DNA of 64,000 bases from assembly GCA_025352325.1 (NCBI GenBank), contig JANXTR010000038.1:1-64000 (forward strand). The letters are read 5' to 3'. Under the pieces are notes generated by a model that saw only the letters and a list, made by a program, of their open reading frames with translations, was not told the origin of the DNA and searched no databases. Shown piece by piece: positions 46,775 to 55,859 of the stretch. This DNA is from Microbacteriaceae bacterium (GTDB lineage: Bacteria > Actinomycetota > Actinomycetes > Actinomycetales > Microbacteriaceae). How positions within the stretch are numbered: the first letter of the stretch is position 1; each line of letters opens with the position of its first letter. The position numbers and the translations under genes are program-made.

Positions 46775-46813
46775 GGGCGTCGCGCCCGCGGCTGTGCTGG
46801 CCTGCGCTGCGCA

Positions 46814-46940
46814 TGCCCGACTCAGGTGACTTCCGAAATGCAGGAGATCCTGCTGCGGGAGGCCCACGCCGCATGACGGCCTGGCTCAGGCATCCGGATT
46901 TCTCCTGCACTTCGGAAGGAAACGCCCGACTCACAGGTGG
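46814..46940. repeat. Imperfect inverted-repeat element flanked by direct repeats
   Basis: The gap after gltA contains CTTCCGAAATGCAGGAGA (from 46830) and, about 45 bp on, TCTCCTGCACTTCGGAAG (to 46918), an inverted repeat with 21 of 23 positions matching when the adjoining TCC is included. It is flanked by near-identical GCCCGACTCA...AGGTG copies at 46814 and 46924; the right copy is the 3' end of the DUF559 gene. This looks like a small palindromic (REP/MITE-like) insertion that duplicated its target. CCGGAAATGCAGG recurs near 47860. Confidence 0.5.
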
Positions 46941-47789
46941 TCGCCACGCCCGATCGCGGACTCGATTGCCGAGACGACTTGCGACCACGACGAGCGGATC
47001 TGCCGACCGCTGAAGCGCAAACAGCGCATGTCGAGGATGCTCAACCGCGCATCCCGTTCCCGATCGATTTCGAATTGCTTGCGTTCCGTGTGCTGGCGGC
47101 CGTCGATCTCGATGACAAGATGTCGCCCAATCACGAAGTCGACCCGGAGGCGCACCCCGAAGTCGACTTGTGTCCGCAGCGTGATACCTCGGCGGTGCAG
47201 CCGGAACCTCGTCACGGACTCCCAGTACGAGCCGGAGACGGGATCGACGTCGCGGAGCAGTCCTGCCTGTTGGTCTGGCAATCCGACGAGAGCTCGGGTC
47301 CAGCCCCGCTCGGAGATCAGCCCGGATCCGATGGCGCAGTCCGCGGCAGCGACCACCGATTCGAGCGGCTCGCATCTGCGCATGTCGAGCAGGCAGGCGA
47401 TCGGATCCACCACAAAGCGGGATCCGCCGCGACCGGCATCCCAGTGCACGATCACCGGATCCTGTGGCCCGCGGCGACGCCGGTGATCGGCGGGATTCCT
47501 CAGCCGAGAGCTGTGCGGTGTGACGGCGACGTGAAGCGGCGGGTGAGCTGTCCTGGTCCAGAGCCCGAGTTCCTGAGGCTCCCGCTGAGCACGTCAGCCG
47601 GCCGCCCACTCGGGCCGCCTGGATGCGAGGCAGGGCCTCATCCGGCCGAGCGTACCAACCCTGTCGCACCCTCACGACGAGCCCGAGTCGCACGGCGGTC
47701 GTCAGCTGGTGGCTGGTCCATCCTCGGCTCAGTAGCGAGGCGGTCGGGGCGAGACCACCGAAGCGGAGGATGTCGTCGATCAGGTCCAT
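46931..47789 (-). pseudogene. AbiEi-HTH/DUF559 protein, frameshifted
   Basis: Reading leftward from ATG 47789, MDLIDDILRFGGLAPTASLL and TAVRLGLVVRVRQGWYARPD form an AbiEi-type antitoxin winged-helix domain. Near 47565-47578 the frame shifts by one base; the next frame continues with LWTRTAHPPLHVAVTPHSSR and a C-terminal DUF559 (Vsr-like endonuclease) domain, FGVRLRVDFVIGRHLVIEIDG, ending at 46931. The two halves together match the common actinobacterial AbiEi-DUF559 single-chain protein of about 300 residues. The split is either a real inactivating indel or a sequencing error. Role uncertain; not a complete toxin-antitoxin system. Confidence 0.75.
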
Positions 47790-47893
47790 GACGTGGATGC
47801 TGCGGCATCCGGTCTCTGAGGACCGGGCACCTCCTGCGAGCTGTGAGCCGATCGCGTCGTCCGGAAATGCAGGCCGCGAGCGCGTGGCTGCGC

Positions 47894-48856
47894 TTAGGCG
47901 TGCAGGTGGGCGTTGAGTTCCACGGGGCCGCCGGAACGCGGCAGCGCCTCGACACCGCCGGTGAGCGAGTTGCGTCGAAACAGCAGGCCGGCCACCCCGC
48001 TCAGTTCGATGGCTTTCACGGTGCGGGGGGCGGCATCCGGGACCAGCAGGTTCACCTTGGTGCCCGCGGTCACGTAGAGGCCCGCCTCGACCACCGAGTC
48101 GTCTCCGATCGAGATGCCGACGCCCGAGTTCGCTCCGAGCAGCGCGCGTTCGCCGATCGTGACGCGCTGGGTGCCGCCGCCGGAGAGGGTGCCCATGATG
48201 GATGCCCCGCCCCCGACATCCGTACCGTCGCCGACGACGACGCCCTGCGAGATGCGGCCCTCGACCATGGAGGTGCCGAGGGTGCCCGCGTTGAAGTTGA
48301 CGAAGCCCTCGTGCATGACGGTCGTGCCGGGGGCGAGGTGCGCGCCGAGTCGCACGCGGGAGGCGTCGGCGATCCGCACGCGGTCGGGCGTGACGTAGTC
48401 GAGCAGGCGCGGGAACTTGTCGATGCCGTGCACCGAGATCCCGGCCCGCTGCAGCGCGGGGCGCAGACGCGCGTATGCCTCGGGGAGCATCGGTCCCGCG
48501 CTCGTCCAGGCGACGATGGGCAGGTGGGCGAAGATACCGTCGAGGTTGATCGTGTTGGGCGCGACGAGGAGGTGGCTCAGGAGGTGCAGTCGCAGGTAGG
48601 CGTCCGGGGTGGAGGCGGGCGCGGCATCCAGCTCGATGATCTGCGTGATCACGTCGATGCTGACCTCGCGGCGCGGATCGTCGCCGACCCAGGTCTCGAG
48701 CTCGGCGGGTGCGACGTACTCGCCGCCCGTAGGGGGTGCGCCGAGCGCGGGGGTCGGGAACCAGGTGTCGAGCACGAGCGGGGCGCCGCCGGGCGAGGTG
48801 GCGGTGGCGCGGGCGTGAGCGACAGTGGCGAGCCCGTGGCCCCAGGCGGTGGTCAT
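47894..48856 (-). CDS. dapD: Tetrahydrodipicolinate N-succinyltransferase
   Basis: A 320-residue enzyme of lysine/diaminopimelate synthesis that succinylates tetrahydrodipicolinate. The C-terminal half is a left-handed beta helix built from hexapeptides ([60 protein letters not shown]), as in the actinobacterial type of DapD. The ATG at 48856 is 6 nt after TACCCT (leaderless). It is divergent from dapE, with 41 bp between the start codons, so the two promoters are adjacent and may be coregulated. Confidence 0.96.
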   Translation of the reverse strand: MTTAWGHGLATVAHARATATSPGGAPLVLDTWFPTPALGAPPTGGEYVAPAELETWVGDDPRREVSIDVITQIIELDAAPASTPDAYLRLHLLSHLLVAPNTINLDGIFAHLPIVAWTSAGPMLPEAYARLRPALQRAGISVHGIDKFPRLLDYVTPDRVRIADASRVRLGAHLAPGTTVMHEGFVNFNAGTLGTSMVEGRISQGVVVGDGTDVGGGASIMGTLSGGGTQRVTIGERALLGANSGVGISIGDDSVVEAGLYVTAGTKVNLLVPDAAPRTVKAIELSGVAGLLFRRNSLTGGVEALPRSGGPVELNAHLHA

Positions 48857-48897
48857 GCCCCCAGGGTATCGGCGCGCGCAGACCGTAGGCTTGCACG

Positions 48898-49989
48898 GTG
48901 GCCGACCTCGATCCGACCCTCCCCAGCCGCGAGCTGACGCGCCGACTCGTCGACATCGCGTCGGTCTCCGGAGACGAGACGACGATCGCGGATGCCATCG
49001 AGTCGGCCCTGCGCCGGTTCCTGCACCTTGAAGTCCTGCGCGATGGCGACACGGTCGTCGCTCGCACTCGCCTCGGACGCGACAGCCGGGTCGTAATCGC
49101 CGGCCACCTCGACACGGTGCCGATCAACGGGAACGTTCCCGCGCGGCTCACGGCGGGCGACGGCACCCACGGCACCGGCGACACCCTGTGGGGCCGCGGA
49201 ACAGTCGACATGAAGGCGGGCTGCGCCGCCATGCTCGCCCTCGCTGCGACGGTCGCCGAGCCGATCGTCGACGTCACCTGGGTCTTCTACGATCACGAGG
49301 AGGTCGACTCCAGCCTGAACGGCCTCGGCCGCCTCGCGCGCAACCATCCCGAGCTGCTCGAGGCGGACTTCGCGATTCTGGGCGAGCCGTCGAACGGCGA
49401 AGTCGAGGGCGGCTGCAACGGCACCCTGCGCGCCGACGTCCGCACCCGCGGGCTCCGCGCCCACTCGGCCCGCGCCTGGATGGGTGAGAACGCGATCCAC
49501 GCGCTGGCCCCGGTGCTCGGCATCCTGGCCTCGTATCAGCCGGAGTCGATCGACGTCGACGGCCTCGTCTACCGCGAGGGCCTCAACGCGGTCGGTGTCT
49601 CGGGCGGCGTCGCCGGCAACGTGATCCCCGACGAGGCGGTCGTGCACGTCAACTACCGCTTCGCGCCGAGTCGCGATGCAGCGGCCGCCACCGCCGTGGT
49701 GACCGGCCTCTTCGCGGACTTCGAGGTCGAGATCGTCGACCTGGCCGAGGGCGCGCGCCCCGGCCTCGATCACCCGCTCGTGCAGGCGTTCGTGGCGGCG
49801 GTCGGAGCCGAGGCGAGACCCAAATACGGCTGGACGGACGTCGCCCGCTTCTCGGCTCTCGGCATCCCCGCGGTGAACTTCGGCCCGGGCGACCCGATGC
49901 TCGCTCACGCGGACGACGAGCGCATTCCGGTCGCCGAGATCGACCGCTACGAGCACAGGCTCCGGGCATGGCTGACCGGGCATCACTGA
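48898..49989 (+). CDS. dapE: Succinyl-diaminopimelate desuccinylase
   Basis: A 363-residue M20 zinc hydrolase that removes succinate from N-succinyl-LL-diaminopimelate. Metal ligands lie in [19 protein letters not shown] and YDHEEVDSS, and the dimerisation domain begins near [21 protein letters not shown]-terminal [18 protein letters not shown] carries the last ligand His. The GTG at 48898 is 6 nt after TAGGCT (leaderless). The 3' end overlaps the start of the membrane glycosyltransferase gene by 22 bp. Confidence 0.96.
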   Translation: MADLDPTLPSRELTRRLVDIASVSGDETTIADAIESALRRFLHLEVLRDGDTVVARTRLGRDSRVVIAGHLDTVPINGNVPARLTAGDGTHGTGDTLWGRGTVDMKAGCAAMLALAATVAEPIVDVTWVFYDHEEVDSSLNGLGRLARNHPELLEADFAILGEPSNGEVEGGCNGTLRADVRTRGLRAHSARAWMGENAIHALAPVLGILASYQPESIDVDGLVYREGLNAVGVSGGVAGNVIPDEAVVHVNYRFAPSRDAAAATAVVTGLFADFEVEIVDLAEGARPGLDHPLVQAFVAAVGAEARPKYGWTDVARFSALGIPAVNFGPGDPMLAHADDERIPVAEIDRYEHRLRAWLTGHH

Positions 49990-51179
49990 GGGTCCGGTTC
50001 TGGCGCACCTCGTGGTGGGTGAAGGTGCTCGTGATCTTCGCGGCCTCACGAGTGATCACGACCGTGATCATGCTCGCGTTCGCGAACATCCAGGCTGCCA
50101 ATGCCTGGACCGGCGCCAAGCCCGACTACTTCTCGTTCGCCGCGATGTGGGATTCGTACTGGTATTACATCGTCGCGGTCTCGGGGTACCCGTCGACGCT
50201 TCCGCTCGGCAGCGATGGGCATGTCTCGCAGAACGCCTGGGCGTTCTTGCCCGGCTTCCCGGCGGTCCTGCGGATCTTCCTGACGGTCGGCGTCCCGTAC
50301 CAGGTGGCCGGTGTCATTATCGCGGTCGCCTTCTCAGCGGGCTCCGCCCTGCTGCTCTACCGACTGCTCGCACGGGTGCTCCCCGCCGGGACCGCCCTTT
50401 TCGCGGTCGTGCTGTTCTGCACGGGAGCGACCTCGCCGATCCTGCAGGTCGGTTACGCCGAGTCGATGCAGATGTTCTTCCTGTTCCTGGCGCTCATGCT
50501 GCTGCAGGACAGGCGGTATTACCTGATGATCTCGGTCATCGCCGCCGCGGCACTCACGCGGCCGACCGGTCTGGCGTTCGCCGTCCTGCTGATGTTCCAC
50601 GCGATCCATCGCTTCGTGACCCGGCATCGGGATGCCTTCCCCACCCGGCAGCGGGTCGCGGTGGTCGTGGTCGGGCTGTCGAGCGCGTTCCTGGGTGCCG
50701 CGTGGACTCTCGTCGCCTGGATCGGCACCGGATCCTCCTCGGCCTACACCGACACCGAGCTCGCGTGGCGCACGGGCTGGATCGGGTACCAGGAGCTCGT
50801 GCCCTTCCAACCGTGGTTCCAGGGGGCGCAGTGGTGGCTGAACTGGCTTCGGATCCCGAACTCGTGGCCGTGGGCGGTCATCGGGATGATCCTGCTGATC
50901 GCGGTCTTCACGGTCGCTCTGTTCACGCCCGCCGCGCGTCGGCTCGGCGTCGATCTGCGCTTCTGGATTGCCGGCTACGCGGTGTACCTGCTGGCCGTCT
51001 TCTTTCCGCAGACCAGCACCTTCCGTCTGCTGATGCCGCTCGCCCCCGCGCTGGGAGCGGTGGCGATCCCGCGGTCGATCGTCTATCGCGTGTCGCTCGT
51101 CGTGCTCGGGATCGTCGGTCAGGTCGTCTGGATGTACTTCTGCTGGTGGGTGAACGGTTACGACTGGAGTCCGCCGTGA
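49968..51179 (+). CDS. GT-C-type membrane mannosyltransferase family protein
   Basis: A 403-residue protein with nine or more transmembrane helices. An extracytoplasmic loop after helix 1 has AMWDSYWYYIVAVSGYP, the aromatic/acidic loop of PIG-V-like glycosyltransferases, and AALTRPTGLAFAVLL follows later, another family hallmark. Such enzymes use polyprenyl-phosphate mannose outside the membrane to decorate cell-envelope lipids or glycans. It overlaps dapE by 22 bp and its transcription is probably coupled to it. Substrate and product are not readable from the sequence. Confidence 0.8.
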   Translation: MADRASLRVRFWRTSWWVKVLVIFAASRVITTVIMLAFANIQAANAWTGAKPDYFSFAAMWDSYWYYIVAVSGYPSTLPLGSDGHVSQNAWAFLPGFPAVLRIFLTVGVPYQVAGVIIAVAFSAGSALLLYRLLARVLPAGTALFAVVLFCTGATSPILQVGYAESMQMFFLFLALMLLQDRRYYLMISVIAAAALTRPTGLAFAVLLMFHAIHRFVTRHRDAFPTRQRVAVVVVGLSSAFLGAAWTLVAWIGTGSSSAYTDTELAWRTGWIGYQELVPFQPWFQGAQWWLNWLRIPNSWPWAVIGMILLIAVFTVALFTPAARRLGVDLRFWIAGYAVYLLAVFFPQTSTFRLLMPLAPALGAVAIPRSIVYRVSLVVLGIVGQVVWMYFCWWVNGYDWSPP

Positions 51180-51209
51180 TCGGCGTTGCCTGAGTGCCGA
51201 CTGGCGTGG

Positions 51210-51239
51210 TTCGACGACCCCCGTGGGATGCGGGATAAT
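51210..51239 (+). promoter_or_regulatory. Promoter of the DUF3117 gene
   Basis: TTCGAC (51210-51215), 18 nt, GATAAT (51234-51239), then a leader of about 25 nt with AAAGGGG before the ATG at 51271. One of the few strong promoters in the window that is not leaderless. Confidence 0.5.
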
Positions 51240-51270
51240 AGCTTGAGTATCCATCGAAAGGGGACACCAC

Positions 51271-51444
51271 ATGGCAGCCATGAAGCCGAGGACCGGAGAC
51301 GGACCGATGGAAGCTGTTAAAGAAGGTCGCCTGATCATCGTGCGGGTTCCGCTCGAGGGTGGCGGCCGCCTCGTTGTGTCGGTTAACGACGCCGAAGCCT
51401 CCGAGTTGCGTGACGCCCTCGTCGGCGTCGTGGGTACCGCTTAA
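51271..51444 (+). CDS. DUF3117 family protein
   Basis: A 57-residue protein too short for simple ORF filters, starting MAAMKPRTGDGPMEAVKEGR and continuing IIVRVPLEGGGRLVVSVNDA, the nearly invariant sequence of the actinobacterial DUF3117 family. The ATG has AAAGGGG upstream and a clear promoter precedes it. Its TAA lies 3 bp before the stop of the convergent methyltransferase gene. The family is highly conserved and of unknown function. Confidence 0.93.
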   Translation: MAAMKPRTGDGPMEAVKEGRLIIVRVPLEGGGRLVVSVNDAEASELRDALVGVVGTA

Positions 51445-51447
51445 CTT

Positions 51448-52080
51448 CTAGTCGGACGTCTTGACGAGCTGAAGAAGCCCGTCTCCTGCCGTGCTCAGCG
51501 ATGAGACTACAGCCGATGATTCGGCGATCGTGCTGAGCAGCGCCCGGAAGTCCTCCGCCGTGTCGTCTCGACGCGCCGGGTCGGCCACTCGACCGCGCCA
51601 CAGCGCGTGGGCGACCAGCACGAGGCCTCCTCGGCGCACGATCCGCAGCGAGTGCTCGACATAGTCCAGCAGTGCGGCCTCGTCGGCGTCGACGAACACC
51701 AGGTCGTATGCCCCGTCGTTCATGCGCGGAAGCACCTCAGCCGCCCGTCCGGTGATGAGTCGGATGCGGTTAGCGGGCACGCCGCCCGCGGCGAACGCGC
51801 TGCGGGCATGCTGCTGGTGATCAAGCTCGATGTCGATCGAGGTGAGGACAGCATCCGGAGCTCCGGACAGCAGCCAGAGACCGCTGACGCCGGTGCCGGT
51901 GCCGATCTCAAGGATCGAGTGCGTGGAACTCGCCGCCGCCAGAACCGCGAGCTGCGCGCCGACGGCGGGGGAGATCGGGTCGATGCCGAGCTCGAGGGCG
52001 TGCTGGCGCGCAGTCCCGAGCGCCGCGGGCTCGATAACGAAATCCTCGGCGTACTTCCAACTCAGTTCCTTGTCTGCCAC
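51448..52080 (-). CDS. SAM-dependent O-methyltransferase
   Basis: A 210-residue class I methyltransferase of the methyltransferase-3 (catechol/caffeoyl O-methyltransferase-like) type. The SAM motif is ILEIGTGTGVSGLWLL; motif II SIDIELDHQQHARSAF and FVDADEAALLDYV follow, the latter in the position of the metal-binding acid. The GTG at 52080 is 7 nt after TAGAGT (leaderless). Actinobacteria carry such a gene next to tatB, divergent as here. Substrate unknown; oxygen methylation of a phenolic compound is the family's usual reaction. Confidence 0.88.
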   Translation of the reverse strand: MADKELSWKYAEDFVIEPAALGTARQHALELGIDPISPAVGAQLAVLAAASSTHSILEIGTGTGVSGLWLLSGAPDAVLTSIDIELDHQQHARSAFAAGGVPANRIRLITGRAAEVLPRMNDGAYDLVFVDADEAALLDYVEHSLRIVRRGGLVLVAHALWRGRVADPARRDDTAEDFRALLSTIAESSAVVSSLSTAGDGLLQLVKTSD

Positions 52081-52128
52081 GTTCGCAACTCTAGGGCGGC
52101 GACCAGCAGGGACGGGTAGCCTGAGGGG

Positions 52129-52572
52129 GTGTCCTTCGGGTTGACCTTTGACAAGCTGATCATCATCGCGGTGATCGCCGTCTTCCTGGTGGGTCCGGAT
52201 CGCCTGCCGGCCTACGCTGCCCAGCTCGCCCGGCTGGTCAAGTCGCTGCGCTCGATGGCCGACGGTGCCAAAGACCGGATGCGCGAGGAGATGGGCCCCG
52301 AGTTCGACGAGGTCGACTGGAAGAAGCTCGACCCGCGTCAATACGACCCGCGCCGCATCATCCGCGAGGCGCTGCTCGACGACCCGGGTGCCGCCGGTGC
52401 CGGTGCCGCCGGTGCCGCGGCGATGGCGATTGACGACGCCGCGGGGGCGGGCGCCGAGAAGCCCGTCTCGGCCGAGCAGCCCGTGAACCGCTATGTGGAG
52501 TCGGCATACGAGACCCGGCAGCGGAAGCTCGGCAAGGGGCGCCCAGCGCCCTACGACGTCGAGTCGACCTAG
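52129..52572 (+). CDS. tatB: Sec-independent translocase TatB-like protein
   Basis: A 147-residue TatB-type protein with one N-terminal membrane helix (IIIAVIAVFLVGPDRLP; GPDRLP in place of the common GPERLP), then the amphipathic helix LVKSLRSMADGAKDRM and a low-complexity Ala/Gly region (AGAGAAGAA) near residue 90. It helps TatC recognise twin-arginine signal peptides. The GTG at 52129 is 6 nt after TAGCCT (leaderless). tatA and tatC are not nearby, as is usual in actinobacteria. Confidence 0.93.
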   Translation: MSFGLTFDKLIIIAVIAVFLVGPDRLPAYAAQLARLVKSLRSMADGAKDRMREEMGPEFDEVDWKKLDPRQYDPRRIIREALLDDPGAAGAGAAGAAAMAIDDAAGAGAEKPVSAEQPVNRYVESAYETRQRKLGKGRPAPYDVEST

Positions 52573-52613
52573 GGCGTTCGTCTCCACCTAGAGCGCTCGG
52601 CGACGGGTGGGAA

Positions 52614-54164
52614 CTACCTCCTGCGGATCGCCTTCAGCGCCTGCAGCGCGACCAGGATCACGGGCGCGAGCTTCTCGAACTCGGCTCCCGTCCGCGGCAG
52701 CTGCACGAGTCCTGTCGCTTCCGCGATTGTGCGCGACTCGACGAAGCGCAGCAGCCCTTCCGCCCCATTGCGACGGCCGAGACCGGATGCCTGCACTCCG
52801 CCCATCGGAGCGTCGACGCTTCCGAAGGTGGCCCGGTATCCCTCGTTGACGTTCACGCTGCCGAAGTGCAACTGCTCGGCGACGCGGCGCCCATGGGCCC
52901 GGGAGCCGCTCAGCACGGAGGCGTTGAGCCCGAACTCGGAGTCGTTGGCGAGCCGGATCGCCTCGGCCTCCGACTCCACCACGGTGATCGCGACAACCGG
53001 CCCGAAGGTCTCGCGCGCGAAGCACTCCATCGTCTCGGTCACCCCCGTGAAGACCGTTGGCTCGACGAAGTACGGCCCGAGGTCGGGGCGGGCGCGGCCG
53101 CCGGCGAGTACCGTCGCGCCCTTCGACTCCGCGTCGGTGATGTGACCCATCACGCGCTCGAGCTGGGCGGCCGTGGCGAGCGAGCCGACGTCCGTCGAGT
53201 AGTCGAATGCCGACCCGATCACGAGGCCGCGAACGCGCTCGGCGAACGCTGGGATGAAGCGGTCGGCCACCGATTTCAGCACGTACACCCGCTCCATCGA
53301 GACACACAGTTGGCCAGCAGCCGAGAAGCAGGCGTACGCGGCGTCGGCGGCGGCCTTCGCGGGATCGACGTCGTCGAGCACGATCAGCGGGTTCTTGCCC
53401 CCGAGCTCCATCGACGAGTTGATGAGCCGGTTCGCGGCCCGCGCGGCCACCGAGCGGCCGGTCGCGGTCGATCCGGTGAACGCCACATAGTCGCCGGCGT
53501 CGACGACCGCGTTGCCGATCGTCGCTCCGTCGCCCGCCACGACGCCCCAGAGGGCGGCAGGGACGCCCGCGTCGATGAAGGCGCTCCGAGCCGCCAGGAT
53601 CGTGAGCACACCCTGGTTGTCGGCCTTCTGCACGATCCCGTTGCCGGCGGCGAGGGCGGGGGCGATGTCCATGACTGCGAGGCTGAGTGGGTAGTTCCAC
53701 GGCGTGATGACGCCGACGATGCCCTTCGGCATGAATCCGACACGGGTCTGCATGACGAGCGGGATGCCCGCACGCCGCCGTCCGCCCCGGAGCACGCTCG
53801 CGGCCGCCAGGGCGTTGAAACGGGTGGCGCCCGCCGAGTTGAAGACCTCCTCGAAGGCCTGGCCGCGGGTCTTGCCGGTTTCAGTTTGCACGGCATCCAA
53901 CAGGAGTTCGCGGCGCTCGAGCAGCAAATCGTGGGCGCGCAGCAGCACGGCGCGCCGGTGGGCGAAGCCGGCCGCCCACCACGACGCTTGCGCGACGCGG
54001 GCGGCGGCCGCGATATCCGCCACATCGCCTGCGGTGCTCAGGGGCAGCGCGTGCAGCACCTCGCCGGTGAACGGCGCGAGCACGTCGACGGTCTCGCCCG
54101 AGGTGGCGGTGAGACCGCCGATCAGGCTGCTGGCTTCGGCACTGACGATCATGGATCCCGACAT
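52614..54164 (-). CDS. gabD2: Succinate-semialdehyde dehydrogenase (aldehyde dehydrogenase family)
   Basis: A 516-residue aldehyde dehydrogenase. The catalytic Cys is in AAGQLCVSMERVYV, the general-base Glu in MELGGKNPLIVLDD, and the NAD(P) site in GIVGVITPWNYPLSLAVMD and AFTGSTATGRSVA; NVNEGYRATFGSVDAPMGGV resembles the GabD2 branch that oxidises succinate semialdehyde to succinate in GABA or related catabolism. ATG 54164 is 7 nt after TAGACT (leaderless) and gives the family N-terminus. It is divergent from a deleted locus (an MFS transporter start) that probably supplied its substrate. Confidence 0.9.
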   Translation of the reverse strand: MSGSMIVSAEASSLIGGLTATSGETVDVLAPFTGEVLHALPLSTAGDVADIAAAARVAQASWWAAGFAHRRAVLLRAHDLLLERRELLLDAVQTETGKTRGQAFEEVFNSAGATRFNALAAASVLRGGRRRAGIPLVMQTRVGFMPKGIVGVITPWNYPLSLAVMDIAPALAAGNGIVQKADNQGVLTILAARSAFIDAGVPAALWGVVAGDGATIGNAVVDAGDYVAFTGSTATGRSVAARAANRLINSSMELGGKNPLIVLDDVDPAKAAADAAYACFSAAGQLCVSMERVYVLKSVADRFIPAFAERVRGLVIGSAFDYSTDVGSLATAAQLERVMGHITDAESKGATVLAGGRARPDLGPYFVEPTVFTGVTETMECFARETFGPVVAITVVESEAEAIRLANDSEFGLNASVLSGSRAHGRRVAEQLHFGSVNVNEGYRATFGSVDAPMGGVQASGLGRRNGAEGLLRFVESRTIAEATGLVQLPRTGAEFEKLAPVILVALQALKAIRRR

Positions 54165-54209
54165 GATTCGGAGTCTATGTCGGCGGATGTCTGTCGATAC
54201 GGTGCGGAC

Positions 54210-54359
54210 ATGTCGCGGGCCACCCCCGCACCGCCCGCCCAGGTCCGCGAGCTCCGCGCCGGAACCGTGGTGTGCTGTGCCGCCGGATCGATCGGCACCG
54301 GGGGCTTCGCCACGGCGCCGGGCTTCGTGCTCGTGCGCTTCCTCACCGACACGCTCGGG
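54210..54359 (+). pseudogene. N-terminal fragment of an MFS transporter (GPH-like)
   Basis: From ATG 54210 the frame reads MSRATPAPPAQVRELRAGTV, CCAAGSIGTGGFATAPG and FVLVRFLTDTLG, which looks like the first helix of a GPH/MFS sugar transporter (compare PGLLLLYFLTDTLG in intact ones, by recall). It breaks off abruptly at about 54359, where a different frame carrying a PLP-enzyme fragment begins. A GATACG hexamer lies 8 nt before the ATG. The gene is a remnant left by a deletion. Confidence 0.6.
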
Positions 54360-54858
54360 GATCCCGCTGCACGTGGACGCGTGCGTCGGCGGACTGGTGC
54401 TCCCGTTCTGGGCGGCCACAGGCGGCGGTAACCTGCCGCCCTGGGATTTCCGGGTCGCCGGGGTGACGAGCATGAGCGCCGACCTGCAGAAGTTCGGCTA
54501 CGCGCCGAAGGGCATCTCCGTCGTGCTGCAGCGGCTGCGCGATCGGCAGCGCGCGCAGTACTTCGCGACGACGCGATGGCCGGGATACCCGGTCGTCAAT
54601 CCGACGATCCTCGGGTCGAAGTCTGCCGGTCCGCTCGCTGCCGCGTGGGCGATCGTGCAGGTCCTCGGCAGGGACGGATTCGCGGAGCTCGCGGCATCCA
54701 TGGCATCCATGGTCCGGTCGATCGCCGCACTCGTCGGGCAGATCGGGCGCATCGAGGGGCTGCGGGTCGTCGGCATGCCGACCGGGCCGCTGTTCGCCGT
54801 GGCCACCGACGAGGCGGTGTCGCCCGAGAACAGGGTCGACCCGCGGCCGGAGTCCTAG
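54358..54858 (+). pseudogene. Internal fragment of a PLP-dependent decarboxylase/lyase
   Basis: Starting abruptly at the end of the MFS fragment, the frame reads IPLHVDACVGGLVLPFW, then SADLQKFGYAPKGISVVLQ (the PLP-lysine region; usual motif SADLHKYGYAPKG) and YFATTRWPGYPVVNP, matching the sphingosine-1-phosphate-lyase-like group II decarboxylases (about 450 residues). It has neither N-terminal domain nor the C-terminal third, ending VSPENRVDPRPES at 54858. The fragment overlaps the lysR stop by 4 nt (CTAG). It is non-functional. Confidence 0.7.
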
Positions 54859-55769
54859 CCCGCGTGCGCGTCGAAGAACTGCCGCGCCTCGGCGCGGAGG
54901 GCCTCGACGACGAGACGCACCGAGGGGCGCACCGCACGATCCGGTCGCATGATCGCCCAGATGACGCGCTCGGACCGCACCCCGACCAGCGGACGGGTGA
55001 CCAGCCCGTTCTCGCGGTCGCGGGTGGTGAAACGGGGGAGGATCGCGATCCCGTGCCCGGAGGCGACCAGTGCCTCCACGATGGAGTTGTCGATCAGACG
55101 CTGGATGCGGTGCGCCTCCTGCCCCGTGATCGCCTCGACGCGTTGCAGGATGCGGTCGAAGGGGAAGCCCTCCGGGTTGCCGATCCAGCTCTCGCCCACG
55201 ACGTCGGCCGGGGTCAACTCGGATTTCGCGGCAAGCGGATGCCCGTCCGGTAGCACGATGTCGAGCGGTTCGCGCATCAACTCGACGGTCACGAGGTGAC
55301 GCTCCCGCCAGCTCGGAAGCACTCCGGGTGCATCGGCGACGACGATGTCGTGATCCATCGCCAGATCCGCGAAGTCGGGCAGCAGTGGATCCTGATCGGT
55401 GCAGACCACCCGCAGGCCGGGCACGCCCGAGACGCGTCGCAGGAACCCGGGCAGCAGCATCTCGCCGCCGGTCGGGAAGAAGGTGACCGAGACCTCGCCT
55501 CGCGGCTGCTCGACGAACTCCGACCAGGCGGCCTCGGCCTTCTCGAGCGCGACGGCGACATCCTTGGCGGTCTCGGCCAGGGCATGACCCGCGGTCGTCA
55601 GCGCGATGCCGCGTCCCGCCCGTTCGGTGAGGGGGATTCCTGCCTCGCGTTCCAAGGTCTTCAGCTGCTGTGACACCGCGGAGGGCGTTAGGTGCAGCGC
55701 CTCGGCGACGGCGGTCACGCTGCCGCGGTCGGAGAGTTCGCGCAGAAGCTCGAGTCGGCGGACGTCCAT
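54855..55769 (-). CDS. LysR-family transcriptional regulator
   Basis: A 304-residue LysR-type regulator. The winged helix (about 1-62) has RLELLRELSDRGSVTAVAEA and LHLTPSAVSQQLKTLEREAG, and the effector-binding domain spans about 90-295 (VSVTFFPTGGEMLLPGFLRR). The ATG at 55769 is 6 nt after TACGGT (leaderless). A 12-bp inverted repeat covering its own -35 region is the likely autoregulatory site and could also control the small divergent gene. The original target, gabD2/MFS/decarboxylase locus, is partly deleted. Confidence 0.93.
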   Translation of the reverse strand: MDVRRLELLRELSDRGSVTAVAEALHLTPSAVSQQLKTLEREAGIPLTERAGRGIALTTAGHALAETAKDVAVALEKAEAAWSEFVEQPRGEVSVTFFPTGGEMLLPGFLRRVSGVPGLRVVCTDQDPLLPDFADLAMDHDIVVADAPGVLPSWRERHLVTVELMREPLDIVLPDGHPLAAKSELTPADVVGESWIGNPEGFPFDRILQRVEAITGQEAHRIQRLIDNSIVEALVASGHGIAILPRFTTRDRENGLVTRPLVGVRSERVIWAIMRPDRAVRPSVRLVVEALRAEARQFFDAHAG

Positions 55770-55780
55770 GCAAGCACCGT

Positions 55781-55809
55781 ACCAGGATGTAGTTCAGCTA
55801 CATCCTGGT
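55781..55809. promoter_or_regulatory. LysR-type operator, 12-bp inverted repeat
   Basis: ACCAGGATGTAG, spacer TTCAG, CTACATCCTGGT: perfect 12-bp arms. It contains a T-N11-A LysR box (T55788, A55800) and abuts the lysR -10 (TACGGT). It lies 50 bp before the start of the 35-residue protein gene on the other strand, so it may control both. Confidence 0.65.
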
Positions 55810-55859
55810 TGCAGGAGCATTCGATGGTGCTAAACGATGGTGTCCGCTGTAATCAATAC

